This document shows positions 1 to 6,758 of a DNA stretch of 11,470 nucleotides, one piece after another (position 1 is the first letter of the stretch; every line of letters begins with the position of its first letter). Below the pieces are notes generated by a model. It saw only the letters and a program-made list of their open reading frames with translations. It had not been told where the DNA came from and did no database searches. The stretch is from Actinomycetales bacterium UBA1383 (GTDB lineage Bacteria > Actinomycetota > Actinomycetes > Actinomycetales > Actinomycetaceae). The position numbers and the translations under genes are program-made. The stretch spans positions 5,097 to 16,566 of the forward strand of contig DBQX01000034.1 in the NCBI GenBank assembly GCA_002305415.1. Direction: 5' to 3'.

Positions 1-884
1 AGCCACGGCGGCAGCCGCAGCGAGCGGCCCAGCTCCAGCAGCGGCTCGTCGATGCCGAAGCCCGGGGTGTCCGTGGCGATCTCGAACAGCACGCCGCCGG
101 GCTCCCGGAAGTAGATGGAGGTGAAGTACTGCCGGTCCATGATCGGCGTGACGCGGTGCCCGCGCCCCACCAGTTCCTGGCGCCACCGTTCCTGCGTGGC
201 CTGGTCCGGCACCCGGAAGGCGATGTGGTGGACGGTGCCGCCGGCGGTGAGGCCGCGCTCCGCCGCCGGGTCGGCGACGACGTCGAGGAGCGCGCCCGGG
301 CCGCCGTCGCCGGCCGCGAGGCGCGTGCGTCCGGCGGACTCCTCCACGACGGCGAGGCCGAGGTCCTCGGTGAGCAGCCGCAGCGTGCCGGCCGGGTTGC
401 GGACGGTGAGGACCGAGGAGTGCTGGCCGCGGACGGCGTGCTCGGCAGGGACGGAGGCGGAGTCCCACGGGTCGCGGGGGTCGTGGGTGGCGGAGGCCAC
501 GAGCTCGAGGACCAGCCCGTCCGGGTCGCGGACCACGAGGCGGTCCTCGCCGCCCGCTGTCGTGAGGGCGGTGGGGACCCGTAGGTCCGCGAAGTGGCGC
601 TGCCACCAGCCCAAGCTGCCCTGGGGCACGGAGAAGGCGGTGGAGGTGGACTGGCCGGCGCCCACCGTGCCCTGGGGCACGCCGCGCCATGGGAAGAAGG
701 TCATGAGGGAGCCGGGGCGGCCGGACTCGTCCCCGTAGTAGAGGTGGTAGGTGGACGGATCGTCGAAGTTGACCGTCCGCTTCACGAGGCGCAGGCCTAG
801 TCCGCGGATGTAGAAGTCGATGTTGCGCTGCGGGTCGCCGGCGATGGCGGTGACGTGGTGCAGGCCGGTGGTGCGGGCGGTCAT
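1..884 (-). CDS. VOC-family ring-cleaving dioxygenase (C-terminus cut by window edge)
   Basis: The first 294 codons are present; the stop lies beyond the left edge. The protein opens with a VOC (glyoxalase/extradiol dioxygenase) half: GLHHVTAIAGDPQRN (His9/His10), then DFYIRGLGLRLVKRTVNFDD. A second half contains VHHIAFRV (His219/His220) and ends with GVLFEIATDTPGFG (Glu268). Two His and one Glu are the usual metal ligands of this fold, so an Fe/Mn-dependent ring-cleaving or quinone-detoxifying enzyme of the MhqO/PcpA-like group is likely. Family members are about 310-320 residues, so roughly 20 residues are missing here. The ATG at 884 is preceded by GAGGAGAG at good spacing. The gene is divergent from a MarR regulator, the arrangement known for MhqR-controlled quinone-response genes. 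The family is clear; the substrate is inferred. Confidence 0.88.
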   Translation of the reverse strand, partial: MTARTTGLHHVTAIAGDPQRNIDFYIRGLGLRLVKRTVNFDDPSTYHLYYGDESGRPGSLMTFFPWRGVPQGTVGAGQSTSTAFSVPQGSLGWWQRHFADLRVPTALTTAGGEDRLVVRDPDGLVLELVASATHDPRDPWDSASVPAEHAVRGQHSSVLTVRNPAGTLRLLTEDLGLAVVEESAGRTRLAAGDGGPGALLDVVADPAAERGLTAGGTVHHIAFRVPDQATQERWRQELVGRGHRVTPIMDRQYFTSIYFREPGGVLFEIATDTPGFGIDEPLLELGRSLRLPPW

Positions 885-989
885 GGCGTCTCTCCTCGGG
901 GTTCGGGCGTGCCGATGTCCTCCTCAACCGTGCGGATGCCAGTATTATTTCCGAGGAAACTGTTTGGGAGTGTCACGAGGGGTTTGAGC
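885..989. promoter_or_regulatory. Divergent promoter region with candidate MarR operator at 948-959
   Basis: This 105-bp gap separates two genes transcribed outwards. It contains an inverted repeat, TTTCC (948-952), GA, GGAAA (955-959), within an AT-richer patch (943-965) that stands out from the GC-rich surroundings. MarR proteins commonly autoregulate by binding short palindromes between divergent genes, so this is the best operator candidate. No convincing -35/-10 pair could be assigned. Confidence 0.45.
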
Positions 990-1451
990 ATGTCAGAGCC
1001 GGTCGGCAGTCCCATCCGGACCGATCCGGTCTCCCTGTGGGGGCACGTGATCGAGGGATTCCAGGCCACCAACCGGCACCTGCACGGCGTGATCGCACGC
1101 GAATTCGCGCTCGACGCCGCCGAGGCCGAGGTGCTGCTGCGGCTCAGCCGGAGCGTGCGACAGAGGCTCCCGATGTCCGACCTCTCCGGCCAGGTTGCCT
1201 TCAGCACCGGCGGCGTCACGAAGGTGGCCGACCGCCTGGTCCGCCGCGGCCTCGCCGAGCGCGTCCCCTGCCGCGAGGACCGGCGCGTCACCCACCTGCA
1301 CCTCACCGCCGAGGGGGAGAGAGTGGGCGGGAGCCTCCAGCGCCGGGTCGCGGAGGTAGTCCGGGCAATCTACATCGAAGTGCTGGGGCCGGAACGCGCT
1401 GAACTCGTGGCCGTGGCCATGGCCGAGCTGGCGGACGCCCGCCGGGGTTGA
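990..1451 (+). CDS. MarR-family transcriptional regulator
   Basis: 153 residues, the usual MarR length. The protein has N-terminal helices (SLWGHVIEGFQATNRHLHGV), a winged helix-turn-helix (LPMSDLSGQVAFSTGGVTKVADRLVRRG) and the typical wing with a DRR motif (REDRRVTHLHLTAEG), followed by a C-terminal dimerisation helix. The ATG at 990 has GAGGGG seven to eight bases upstream. An earlier in-frame start would run back into the divergent gene and was not used. It lies next to the VOC dioxygenase and probably represses it and itself, releasing DNA when a phenolic or quinone ligand or a thiol oxidation signal is present. The family is certain; target and ligand are inferred from context. Confidence 0.9.
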   Translation: MSEPVGSPIRTDPVSLWGHVIEGFQATNRHLHGVIAREFALDAAEAEVLLRLSRSVRQRLPMSDLSGQVAFSTGGVTKVADRLVRRGLAERVPCREDRRVTHLHLTAEGERVGGSLQRRVAEVVRAIYIEVLGPERAELVAVAMAELADARRG

Positions 1452-1477
1452 CGCTTGTTTGCTCCTGGGTTGCGAGG

Positions 1478-1505
1478 AGAGCGGGGGGTGCAGCGATCCC
1501 GCTCT
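1478..1505 (+). terminator. Hairpin after the MarR gene, probable terminator
   Basis: AGAGCGGG (1478-1485) and CCCGCTCT (1498-1505) form a perfect 8-bp stem with a 12-nt loop, beginning 27 bp after the MarR stop. No T-tract follows, which is common for actinobacterial terminators. The rest of 1452-1664 holds a small GGCGC-TTC-GCGCC hairpin (1545-1557) and no gene that could be supported. Confidence 0.5.
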
Positions 1506-1664
1506 GGCTGTGTCCGAAACCCTTGAGTACAGGTCCCATATCGAGGCGCTTCGCGCCGCTGTGAAGATGGAGGGGTGACGGCCGGGCCGAAAACGTCCAC
1601 CTTTGCGCGTATCCTCCACACCATGAGGAATTACCAGCAGCTGTCATGGGGGAGTGGGTGACGT

Positions 1665-2231
1665 ATGGCGATCATCGGCTACGCCCGCACGTTGCTGCCC
1701 GACGACGACGTCGAAGCCCAGGTTGCGGTGTTGCGTCAGGCTGGGGCCCGTCGGGTGTTCGTCGACGCCGGCGTGCCCGCCGGCCGCCAGGTACGACCCG
1801 AGTGGGACCACTGCCTGGACTACTTGCGGGACGGGGAGGACACCCTGATCGTGGTCGCCGCGGATCGGATCTCCCGCAGCGCCCTCCAACTCGCCGAGAT
1901 CCTCACCCAGTTGACCGGGCGGGGCATCGGGTTCCGATCCTTGGGTGAACCGACCCTCGACACCACCACCGATGGTGCGGCCGTGCTCCTCGACCTCCTC
2001 AACATCGTGGTCGGCCTCGACCGGGCCGGCCGCGCTGAAGACACCCGCCTCGGCCTCACCCACGCCCGCGAAGAAGGACGCGTCGGCGGCCGCCCCACCG
2101 TCATCACCCCCGAACTGCTCGAGCGGGCGCGGGAGTTGCGTGCCGGCGGCGCGACCTATACCGCAATCGCCCAGGACCTCGGCGTCGGCAAGACCACCAT
2201 CAGGAGAGCCCTCACCCCCGAAATGCTGTGA
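1665..2231 (+). CDS. Serine recombinase-like protein lacking the catalytic serine
   Basis: 188 residues with the layout of a small serine resolvase/invertase: N-terminal catalytic fold (about 1-130) and a C-terminal helix-turn-helix of the HTH_7/Hin type (TYTAIAQDLGVGKTTIRRAL, about 163-182). Numbering matches gamma-delta resolvase closely. Arg8 (IIGYAR), Gln19, Arg44 (VRPEWD), and Arg68 and Arg71 (ADRISRS) are all present. The segment normally reading ARVST is ARTLL, so Leu10 stands where the nucleophilic Ser10 belongs. DNA strand cleavage by the known mechanism should therefore be impossible. The SGKK-like loop is also altered (AGVPAGRQ). The ATG at 1665 follows GGGGGAG. It may be a decayed recombinase or a DNA-binding accessory or regulatory paralogue. 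Confidence 0.85.
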   Translation: MAIIGYARTLLPDDDVEAQVAVLRQAGARRVFVDAGVPAGRQVRPEWDHCLDYLRDGEDTLIVVAADRISRSALQLAEILTQLTGRGIGFRSLGEPTLDTTTDGAAVLLDLLNIVVGLDRAGRAEDTRLGLTHAREEGRVGGRPTVITPELLERARELRAGGATYTAIAQDLGVGKTTIRRALTPEML

Positions 2232-2267
2232 TTGCTACCAATGCTGCCAATGCTGTGAATGCCAGCA
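2223..2267 (+). repeat. Five degenerate 9-bp tandem units across the recombinase stop codon
   Basis: Successive 9-mers read ATGCTGTGA, TTGCTACCA, ATGCTGCCA, ATGCTGTGA and ATGCCAGCA. The first and fourth are identical. The first unit carries the stop codon of the preceding gene, so the array begins at the end of that reading frame. The remaining sequence to 2347 holds only a 30-codon open frame from 2259, which is not supported as a gene. Confidence 0.6.
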
Positions 2268-2347
2268 TCAAGCCACCGGGAGGACCTTCGCGACCTCGGA
2301 GTCAGGGTCAGCGCTGAACAATGGGAAGGGGGCCAATCCCCGGGGTG

Positions 2348-3508
2348 TTAGGTGAGCCGACGGTTGACCTCATGGAGGTAGAACAGGTCGTTCTTCTTGA
2401 TCTCGCGTAATGCTTCCTGTCGCCTCGTTGCCGCCGTGGTGACGGGGGAGACAAGTCCCGCGGCGGCCGCCAGTGCTGCGACGTCGGGGGCGGCGGTTGC
2501 TAGTACGACCAGTGCTCCCGTGGCTGACAGGCCGGTGAGGAAGGTAGTGGGGTTCTCCCCGAGGGTGCGCGCGTACTCCCGAACGAAGCTGTGGTGGGCG
2601 AGTTCCTCGCGGATCTCGGCGAGGGCCGGGAGAACCTCGGTGCGGTAGAGGTGGTCGACCTCGAGGGGGGCGCCGACGGCGAAGGGGCTGGTGTGGACCT
2701 TCTCCCCGAGGGTGGCCACCGCGCGGCGGTAGCGCGCGAGCGGACCGTCCAGGTCCCGCCGGACGTCGAGGAGTTCATCCAGGGGCGCGGTGTGGAAGGA
2801 CGGTAAGCGGGCAATCATGCCGGTCCCCAGGGCTGCTTCCCAGGCGTTGGGTGTCGCCCGGGAAGCGGGCTGGACACGCCCTTCCTCCAGGAGGTGGCGC
2901 GCCATCGAGGTGGTGAAGTCATCGAGCAGGAGGTGGCGGCGCCCATCCTGCAAGAGTTCCTCCAGTTCCCGGGTATAGGCCTGTGCGAAGTCCGCGCCAT
3001 TGGCATCTCCTTCGGAGAACATGGGTCGCAGGGAGACCACACCGGTGTTCAACGCGGCGAGCAGTTCTTCACCGCCTGCGTTCACCACCAACTCCGCGGC
3101 GGTGTCGCGCAGGCTCTGCGTCGTAGTCATCGCCATCTCCCGGAAGGACTCCATGGCATCGCGTCCATGACCGGTGGCGGCGCCATTATTCTTCAGTGCC
3201 CGCCGCAACAGGTCACGCCAGTTAGGCGGGAGGTTTGCCCACCCGAGGTGCTTAACCGTCGAGTCATCCAGGGACAGGAGTAGTTCGACGGAAGCCGTGT
3301 CGCTGGCGTAGAAGGCCGCGGCCATGCCTCCCAGGAGTTCGGCTACCGGGCTGACGATCTCGATGTGATCGGCGAACAGTGCGCCCGCGCGGACTAGCTC
3401 AACCTCCTTCCGCAGCGAGATCGACCCCTGCGCCGAGGTAGGGGATACAACGATCGACAGCCGCAGTGACGGCGGTGGCGGTGGGGGAGGCGGCTTCCGC
3501 GTCGCCAT
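2348..3508 (-). CDS. Unclassified protein with Pro-rich N-terminus and C-terminal hydrophobic stretch
   Basis: 386 residues from the ATG at 3508, which has AGGGAG nine bases upstream. An in-frame GTG at 3577 would add 23 basic residues and cannot be excluded. The N-terminus has eight consecutive prolines (RKPPPPPPPPS) and then an ordered-looking segment, LRLSIVVSPTSAQGSISLRK, followed by mixed helices rich in Leu, Ala and Glu. Residues about 315-370 (TTFLTGLSATGALVVLATA to GLVSPVTTAATRR) are hydrophobic enough for one or two membrane helices, and a charged tail follows. I do not recognise an enzymatic motif. It is the last of the minus-strand genes behind an AbiTii protein and a pentapeptide protein, so a role in the same presumptive defence cluster is inferred from position only. 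Confidence 0.7.
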   Translation of the reverse strand: MATRKPPPPPPPPSLRLSIVVSPTSAQGSISLRKEVELVRAGALFADHIEIVSPVAELLGGMAAAFYASDTASVELLLSLDDSTVKHLGWANLPPNWRDLLRRALKNNGAATGHGRDAMESFREMAMTTTQSLRDTAAELVVNAGGEELLAALNTGVVSLRPMFSEGDANGADFAQAYTRELEELLQDGRRHLLLDDFTTSMARHLLEEGRVQPASRATPNAWEAALGTGMIARLPSFHTAPLDELLDVRRDLDGPLARYRRAVATLGEKVHTSPFAVGAPLEVDHLYRTEVLPALAEIREELAHHSFVREYARTLGENPTTFLTGLSATGALVVLATAAPDVAALAAAAGLVSPVTTAATRRQEALREIKKNDLFYLHEVNRRLT

Positions 3509-3681
3509 CCATCTCGGCTCCCTGCGATCCCGCTTCTTCCCCATAGACCCCATCATCGCCCGTCTTGGCGGGCCCACCGTAGACGACAGCGGAGACGACA
3601 GGCTGGCGCTCCTCGACCTCCTCGAAGGCGACTTCCGCTCCGTGGCCCGTTCTTCTTCGTCGAGAGAGGCGTCGTCGGTTC

Positions 3682-4623
3682 CTAGAACGTGAAGTTGGGG
3701 AATGCCAGGCTGAAGAGCTGGATTAGTCCGTCATAGGCGGCATTGGTCGTGATTCCACCGGCCAGTCCGTACGCGCCCGACTTGAGCTTGTCTAGGAACG
3801 TCCTTGTCTGCTCTCCTGGAGCGTCGCCATCTTCGGCAAGAGCGTCGGCAAGATCTTGTATGCCCTCGTGGTCGAGATATGCAGCAGCGGCGCGAAGAAG
3901 GGCATCGCTGTCGCCTTGAGCGATCTGCACAGCGGTTGAGCTCTTACCGCTCGCAACGCTTGCTTGATCACCGATGGTCACCGTCGCATGATCGCCGTAC
4001 ACCTGCATCAGTGTTACCTGCACGGTCTCGGCCAAGCGGGAGGAGTCCGCGACGGTGGGGCCTCCTGGGCTGCCTACATCAGGGGATACGTCTTCCAAGC
4101 TCAATGCGAGGTCGAGTGCCATCGACTTGATTCTGTCGACGATCCCGTGAAGGTAGGTTCTGGGGACAACCACGGTGGCGTGGTTCAGGATCATCATCTC
4201 GATGGTCGGGGCATGCCCCTTCTCGGCGCTGTGCCTGTACGCCTGTATCCATGCCACCGGTAAGGGGAAGCCCGGGTCGTTCCCGAGCTTGGCGAACTTC
4301 TCGAGTTCTGCAGCTGGCTGTCGGAGGGTAGGGGCTTCGCTGGCCCCACCTAGCTCATCGGGAAGATCGCCGCGATGGAGAGTGACGGTGTGAGTGCTCT
4401 GCATGGGCCCGTTGAAGGTCAAGCGGATGGGGAGATCCGCTTCGCGGCGGTAAGAGGGCACGGCGGACTCGGGGGCGTAGCCATTTAGTTCGTTTCGGAT
4501 CCACTCCGCGAGAGGGTCTGCTCCGATCCGGCGTGCGACGACCAGGAGCCTCCGAAGGGCATCGGAAAGAGTGACAGTCGGGTCGGAAAGTATCTCGATA
4601 GCGTGCTCAAGCGCGGTGGTCAT
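3682..4623 (-). CDS. AbiTii-domain protein, putative abortive-infection component
   Basis: 313 residues. The N-terminal half (about 1-200) matches the AbiTii domain as I know it: LSDALRRLLVVARRIG, then LAEWIRNELNGY (Trp41, ELNGY 45-49) and VPSYR (55-59), followed by the aromatic/proline segment around LPVAWIQAY. A turn-rich linker (YGDHATVTIGDQASVASG, about 210-230) resembles the GN-type repeats often following this domain. A C-terminal helical part ends in hydrophobic residues (LAGGITTNAAYDGLIQLFSLAF), possibly a membrane-acting effector. AbiTii takes its name from one of the two AbiT proteins of lactococcal phage resistance. A -10-like TATAAC ends six bases before the ATG, so the mRNA may be leaderless and transcribed separately from the upstream pentapeptide gene. 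Domain call is by recognition; the defence role is inferred. Confidence 0.78.
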   Translation of the reverse strand: MTTALEHAIEILSDPTVTLSDALRRLLVVARRIGADPLAEWIRNELNGYAPESAVPSYRREADLPIRLTFNGPMQSTHTVTLHRGDLPDELGGASEAPTLRQPAAELEKFAKLGNDPGFPLPVAWIQAYRHSAEKGHAPTIEMMILNHATVVVPRTYLHGIVDRIKSMALDLALSLEDVSPDVGSPGGPTVADSSRLAETVQVTLMQVYGDHATVTIGDQASVASGKSSTAVQIAQGDSDALLRAAAAYLDHEGIQDLADALAEDGDAPGEQTRTFLDKLKSGAYGLAGGITTNAAYDGLIQLFSLAFPNFTF

Positions 4624-4629
4624 GAAGCT

Positions 4630-4635
4630 GTTATA
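4630..4635 (-). promoter_or_regulatory. -10 hexamer of a probable leaderless promoter for the AbiTii gene
   Basis: On the minus strand TATAAC sits six bases before the ATG at 4623 with no ribosome-binding site between them. This is the expected geometry of a leaderless actinobacterial transcript. No good -35 box was found at 17-18 bp. The rest of the 188-bp gap to the pentapeptide gene (4636-4811) shows no gene and no clear terminator. Confidence 0.5.
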
Positions 4636-4811
4636 TCCCGGCCCTCTGACATGCTTCGACAGGCTGGGGCACTCGTTCCTCTAGCCTTGGGCTTGCGGGC
4701 TCGGGGCGACGGATCGAGTGGAGCACACAGGGTTGCCCCGGGCCTGCGCCCTATGTTGGCACGTGAGGCCGTGGCCTTCGTGTCGGCTACGGCTGCAATC
4801 ACCTGTTTTCT

Positions 4812-5966
4812 TCACAGGTCCCAACAAAGGTCCGGGTTGGTGGTCGGAACTTTATAGTTCGCCGGCCACTGGGTATCGATGTCGAAACAGATCTCCCGAA
4901 CGATGGCGTGGGTGAGGTCCACGCCGGTGAAGTCTGCAGATCTCAGATCTGCGCCGGTGAGGTCCGCGTCGGTGAGGGTGGCGCCCGTGAGGGTGGCGCC
5001 GAAGAGGCTCGCGGCGGTGAGGTCCGCGGCGGTGAGGTCTGCGCTGCTGAGGATCGCGCTGCCGAGGTGCGCAGCTGTGAGGTCGACGGCGGTGAGGTCT
5101 GCGCTGCTGAGGTCGGCGGCGGTGAGGTTCGCAGCGAACAGGGTGGCCAGGGTGAGGTTCGCGCCGGCGAGGGTGGCGCGGGTGAGGTCCGCGCCGGCGA
5201 GGGTGGCGCGGGTGAGGTCCGCGCCGGCGAGATACGCCCTCCGAGGGAGGGGGGTGTCGGCGGGATAACTGACGGCGGAGGCGTGCTTCGCCTCGGTGAG
5301 AGTGACGCCCGTCAGGTTCGCGCCGGTGAGGTTCGCGTCGGTGAGGGTGGCGCCGGTGAGGTCCGCGTCGGTGAGGATGGCTCCTCTGAGGTCTGCGCCG
5401 GTCAAGTCCGTTCCGCTGAGGTCTGCGCCGGTGAGGTCCGCGAAGGCCAGGTCGGTGCACCCGAGATCCCCGGAGTTCCCGGCCTGACAGCCCAGGTCTA
5501 GTCCCGGAAGTTGCGCACCGGCGAGGTTGAGGCCACGGAAGGGCTTGCTGTCTGCTCCATCAATCACAACTTGGCGAACGAAACGAGTGTTCTCGAGGGA
5601 CTCCTGTTGTGCGAAGCGCCCGACCTCCAATGTCTCCTGCCGTTCTGCTATCCGACTGTCCCACCATGAGGCCCCACCAAACGCGACGCCAGCGAGGATG
5701 CCACCGACAAGCGCATCTCTGATGAGATCATCACGATTGCGGTGGAGAAAGGAGCGAATTCGCCGAGGCTTAGCCCTCGACGAATCGTGGGCGCCTGCCC
5801 TTGTCGACGTTGGCGGCTCTGCGTGTGGCCCAGGTGTGTCAACGCCCGGAGTAGCTCCATCCGCTCCGCCCCCAAGACTGCTGTCGGTAACTGGGCTCTC
5901 GCTAGGAGGCTCTGTGCTGGACACGACCACCAGCGTAACCAGCAAGACCTCGAGGCCTTGACCCAT
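4812..5966 (-). CDS. Membrane-anchored pentapeptide-repeat protein
   Basis: 384 residues from the ATG at 5966; an in-frame TTG at 6008 would overlap the recombinase end and is less likely. The N-terminus has a weakly hydrophobic start (LEVLLVTLVVVSS), a disordered Pro/Gly/Ser segment, a basic stretch (AKPRRIRSFLHRNRDD), one membrane helix (ALVGGILAGVAFGGASWW) and a short coiled-coil-like part (RIAERQETLEVGRFAQQESL). From about residue 145 pentapeptide repeats of the A(D/N)LTx type run nearly to the end, interrupted by a cysteine-bearing loop (GCQAGNSGDLGC) and by SYPADTPLPRRAY. Such repeats fold as a right-handed quadrilateral beta-helix. The basic stretch before the helix suggests the N-terminus is cytoplasmic. 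The function of this architecture is not established; it lies between a recombinase and an AbiTii gene. Confidence 0.88.
   Translation of the reverse strand: MGQGLEVLLVTLVVVSSTEPPSESPVTDSSLGGGADGATPGVDTPGPHAEPPTSTRAGAHDSSRAKPRRIRSFLHRNRDDLIRDALVGGILAGVAFGGASWWDSRIAERQETLEVGRFAQQESLENTRFVRQVVIDGADSKPFRGLNLAGAQLPGLDLGCQAGNSGDLGCTDLAFADLTGADLSGTDLTGADLRGAILTDADLTGATLTDANLTGANLTGVTLTEAKHASAVSYPADTPLPRRAYLAGADLTRATLAGADLTRATLAGANLTLATLFAANLTAADLSSADLTAVDLTAAHLGSAILSSADLTAADLTAASLFGATLTGATLTDADLTGADLRSADFTGVDLTHAIVREICFDIDTQWPANYKVPTTNPDLCWDL
5151..5231 (-). repeat. 30-bp tandem repeat inside the pentapeptide gene
   Basis: Positions 5161-5190 and 5191-5220 are identical, followed by eleven more matching bases (5221-5231). 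The ten bases before (5151-5160) differ from the unit at one position. The unit encodes two pentapeptides (LAGAD-LTRAT). Perfect identity at DNA level points to recent unit duplication, so the beta-helix length can probably change. Confidence 0.85.
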
Positions 5967-6004
5967 GTCTCGAGACTGGAAATCTCTGAAGTCATAACCG
6001 CAAG

Positions 6005-6583
6005 TCAAGCCTGTCGGGCGAGGGTTCGGTAGAGGGTGGTGCGGTCGATGTCGAGTCGGCGGGCGACCTCGGCCTTGGGGACCCCGGCGTCGATCAGTTC
6101 GCGGGCGGTGGCGAGTTGCTCGGGGGTGAGTTTGCGGGACCGGCCCTGGTAGACGCCCCGTTCTTTGGCGGCGCGGATGCCGTCGGCTTGGCGTTCCTTG
6201 GTGATCGCGCGCTCGAGTTGGGCGAAGGAGGCCATGATGTTGAGCTGGAACTCCGCGAAGTGGTCGGTGGCGCCGGGTTTGAAGGTGACGTTCTCGGTGA
6301 GGAACTGAACGACCACGCCTTTGGCGGTGAGTTCTCCAACGATCTGGTTCAGGTCCACCACAGAGCGGGCGAGCCGGTCCATGGAGGACACCACGACGGT
6401 GTCACCGTCGCGGACGTAGCCGATCAGGTCCGCCAGCGCGGTGCGGCCAGCGCGTTTCGCCCCGGATTGCTTCTCCTCATACAGCTTGTCGACGGCGCCG
6501 AGGGTGGCGAGTTGGCGGGCGAGGTTCTGGTCGGTGGAGGAGACCCGGGCGTACCCGATCCGCGCTCCGATGCGTGGCGTCAC
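6005..6583 (-). CDS. Serine recombinase (resolvase/invertase family), intact catalytic site
   Basis: 192 residues from a GTG at 6583. The N-terminal catalytic domain begins RIGYARVSSTDQNLARQL with the nucleophile Ser15. Arg13, Arg47 (the Arg-45 equivalent), and Arg70 and Arg73 of MDRLARS are present. The long helix FAQLERAITKERQADGIRAA leads to a C-terminal helix-turn-helix (KAEVARRLDIDRTTLYRTL). Length and order are those of Tn3/Hin-type small serine recombinases. The in-frame upstream extension (to 6700) would translate the repeat described below and has no family similarity, so the GTG was preferred although its Shine-Dalgarno is poor. It points left, with a dyad repeat immediately behind its start and accessory modules on the far side of that repeat. 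It ends 38 bp before the pentapeptide gene, so read-through into the defence-like genes is possible. Confidence 0.92.
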   Translation of the reverse strand: MTPRIGARIGYARVSSTDQNLARQLATLGAVDKLYEEKQSGAKRAGRTALADLIGYVRDGDTVVVSSMDRLARSVVDLNQIVGELTAKGVVVQFLTENVTFKPGATDHFAEFQLNIMASFAQLERAITKERQADGIRAAKERGVYQGRSRKLTPEQLATARELIDAGVPKAEVARRLDIDRTTLYRTLARQA

Positions 6584-6603
6584 CTCTAGAGTCTCGCACA
6601 GGT

Positions 6604-6714
6604 CTGTTGCAAAAGGCCGAAAACACACTTGGTGCAACAGGGACGATACCCGCTGGCGGGGTGTGGCGTTGGGGTGTGCCCCAGCGCCCCTGTGCAACAC
6701 CTACAACGTGGTGA
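6604..6714 (+). repeat. Dyad repeat, copy 1 (full form), next to the recombinase start
   Basis: Two dyads lie side by side. The left one is CTGTTGCA (6604-6611) and TGCAACAG (6633-6640), perfect 8-bp arms 21 bp apart. The right one (6665-6688) pairs GGCG with CGCC and TGGGG with CCCCA around a TGTG loop, with one T/G pair in each stem. The whole stretch recurs, with gaps, at 9167-9241. The right dyad and its downstream flank recur at 8066-8122, and a weaker core occurs at 7281-7309. All copies have the same orientation. This is the kind of sequence a site-specific recombinase uses, and it sits 21 bp behind the recombinase start. Confidence 0.75.
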
Positions 6715-6746
6715 CCGTGGGTCCACCTCTCGAACCGTCAACGTTT

Positions 6747-6757
6747 TCGTTATACGA
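6747..6757 (+). promoter_or_regulatory. Promoter/operator candidate of the toxin-antitoxin operon
   Basis: TCGT (6747-6750), TAT, ACGA (6754-6757) form a small inverted repeat directly in front of the ATG at 6759. It overlaps a -10-like TATACG. The patch is AT-rich against its surroundings. Ribbon-helix-helix antitoxins usually repress their own promoter through such short palindromes. With no ribosome-binding site ahead of the ATG, a leaderless transcript is likely. Confidence 0.4.
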
Positions 6758-6758
6758 T

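Noticed and set aside
1545..1557. GGCGC-TTC-GCGCC hairpin as a regulatory RNA element
   Set aside because: A five-pair G/C stem is frequent by chance here, and nothing else in 1510-1660 supports an RNA gene.
2338..2345. CCCCGGGG palindrome as terminator between convergent genes
   Set aside because: No loop and no T-tract; palindromes of this size are expected in DNA of this composition.
3509..3681. A second open frame upstream of the 386-aa gene, with protein-like acidic sequence (EVAFEEVEERQPVV)
   Set aside because: It has no start codon before 3512 and stops soon after the 386-aa gene begins. Both frames cannot be real, and the proline-led frame continues into the long gene.
4908..5501. 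Plus-strand open frames over the pentapeptide gene with repetitive VRSAPVR- or GGEVRAGE-like sequence
   Set aside because: They are complementary-strand images of the A(D/N)LTx repeats on the minus strand.
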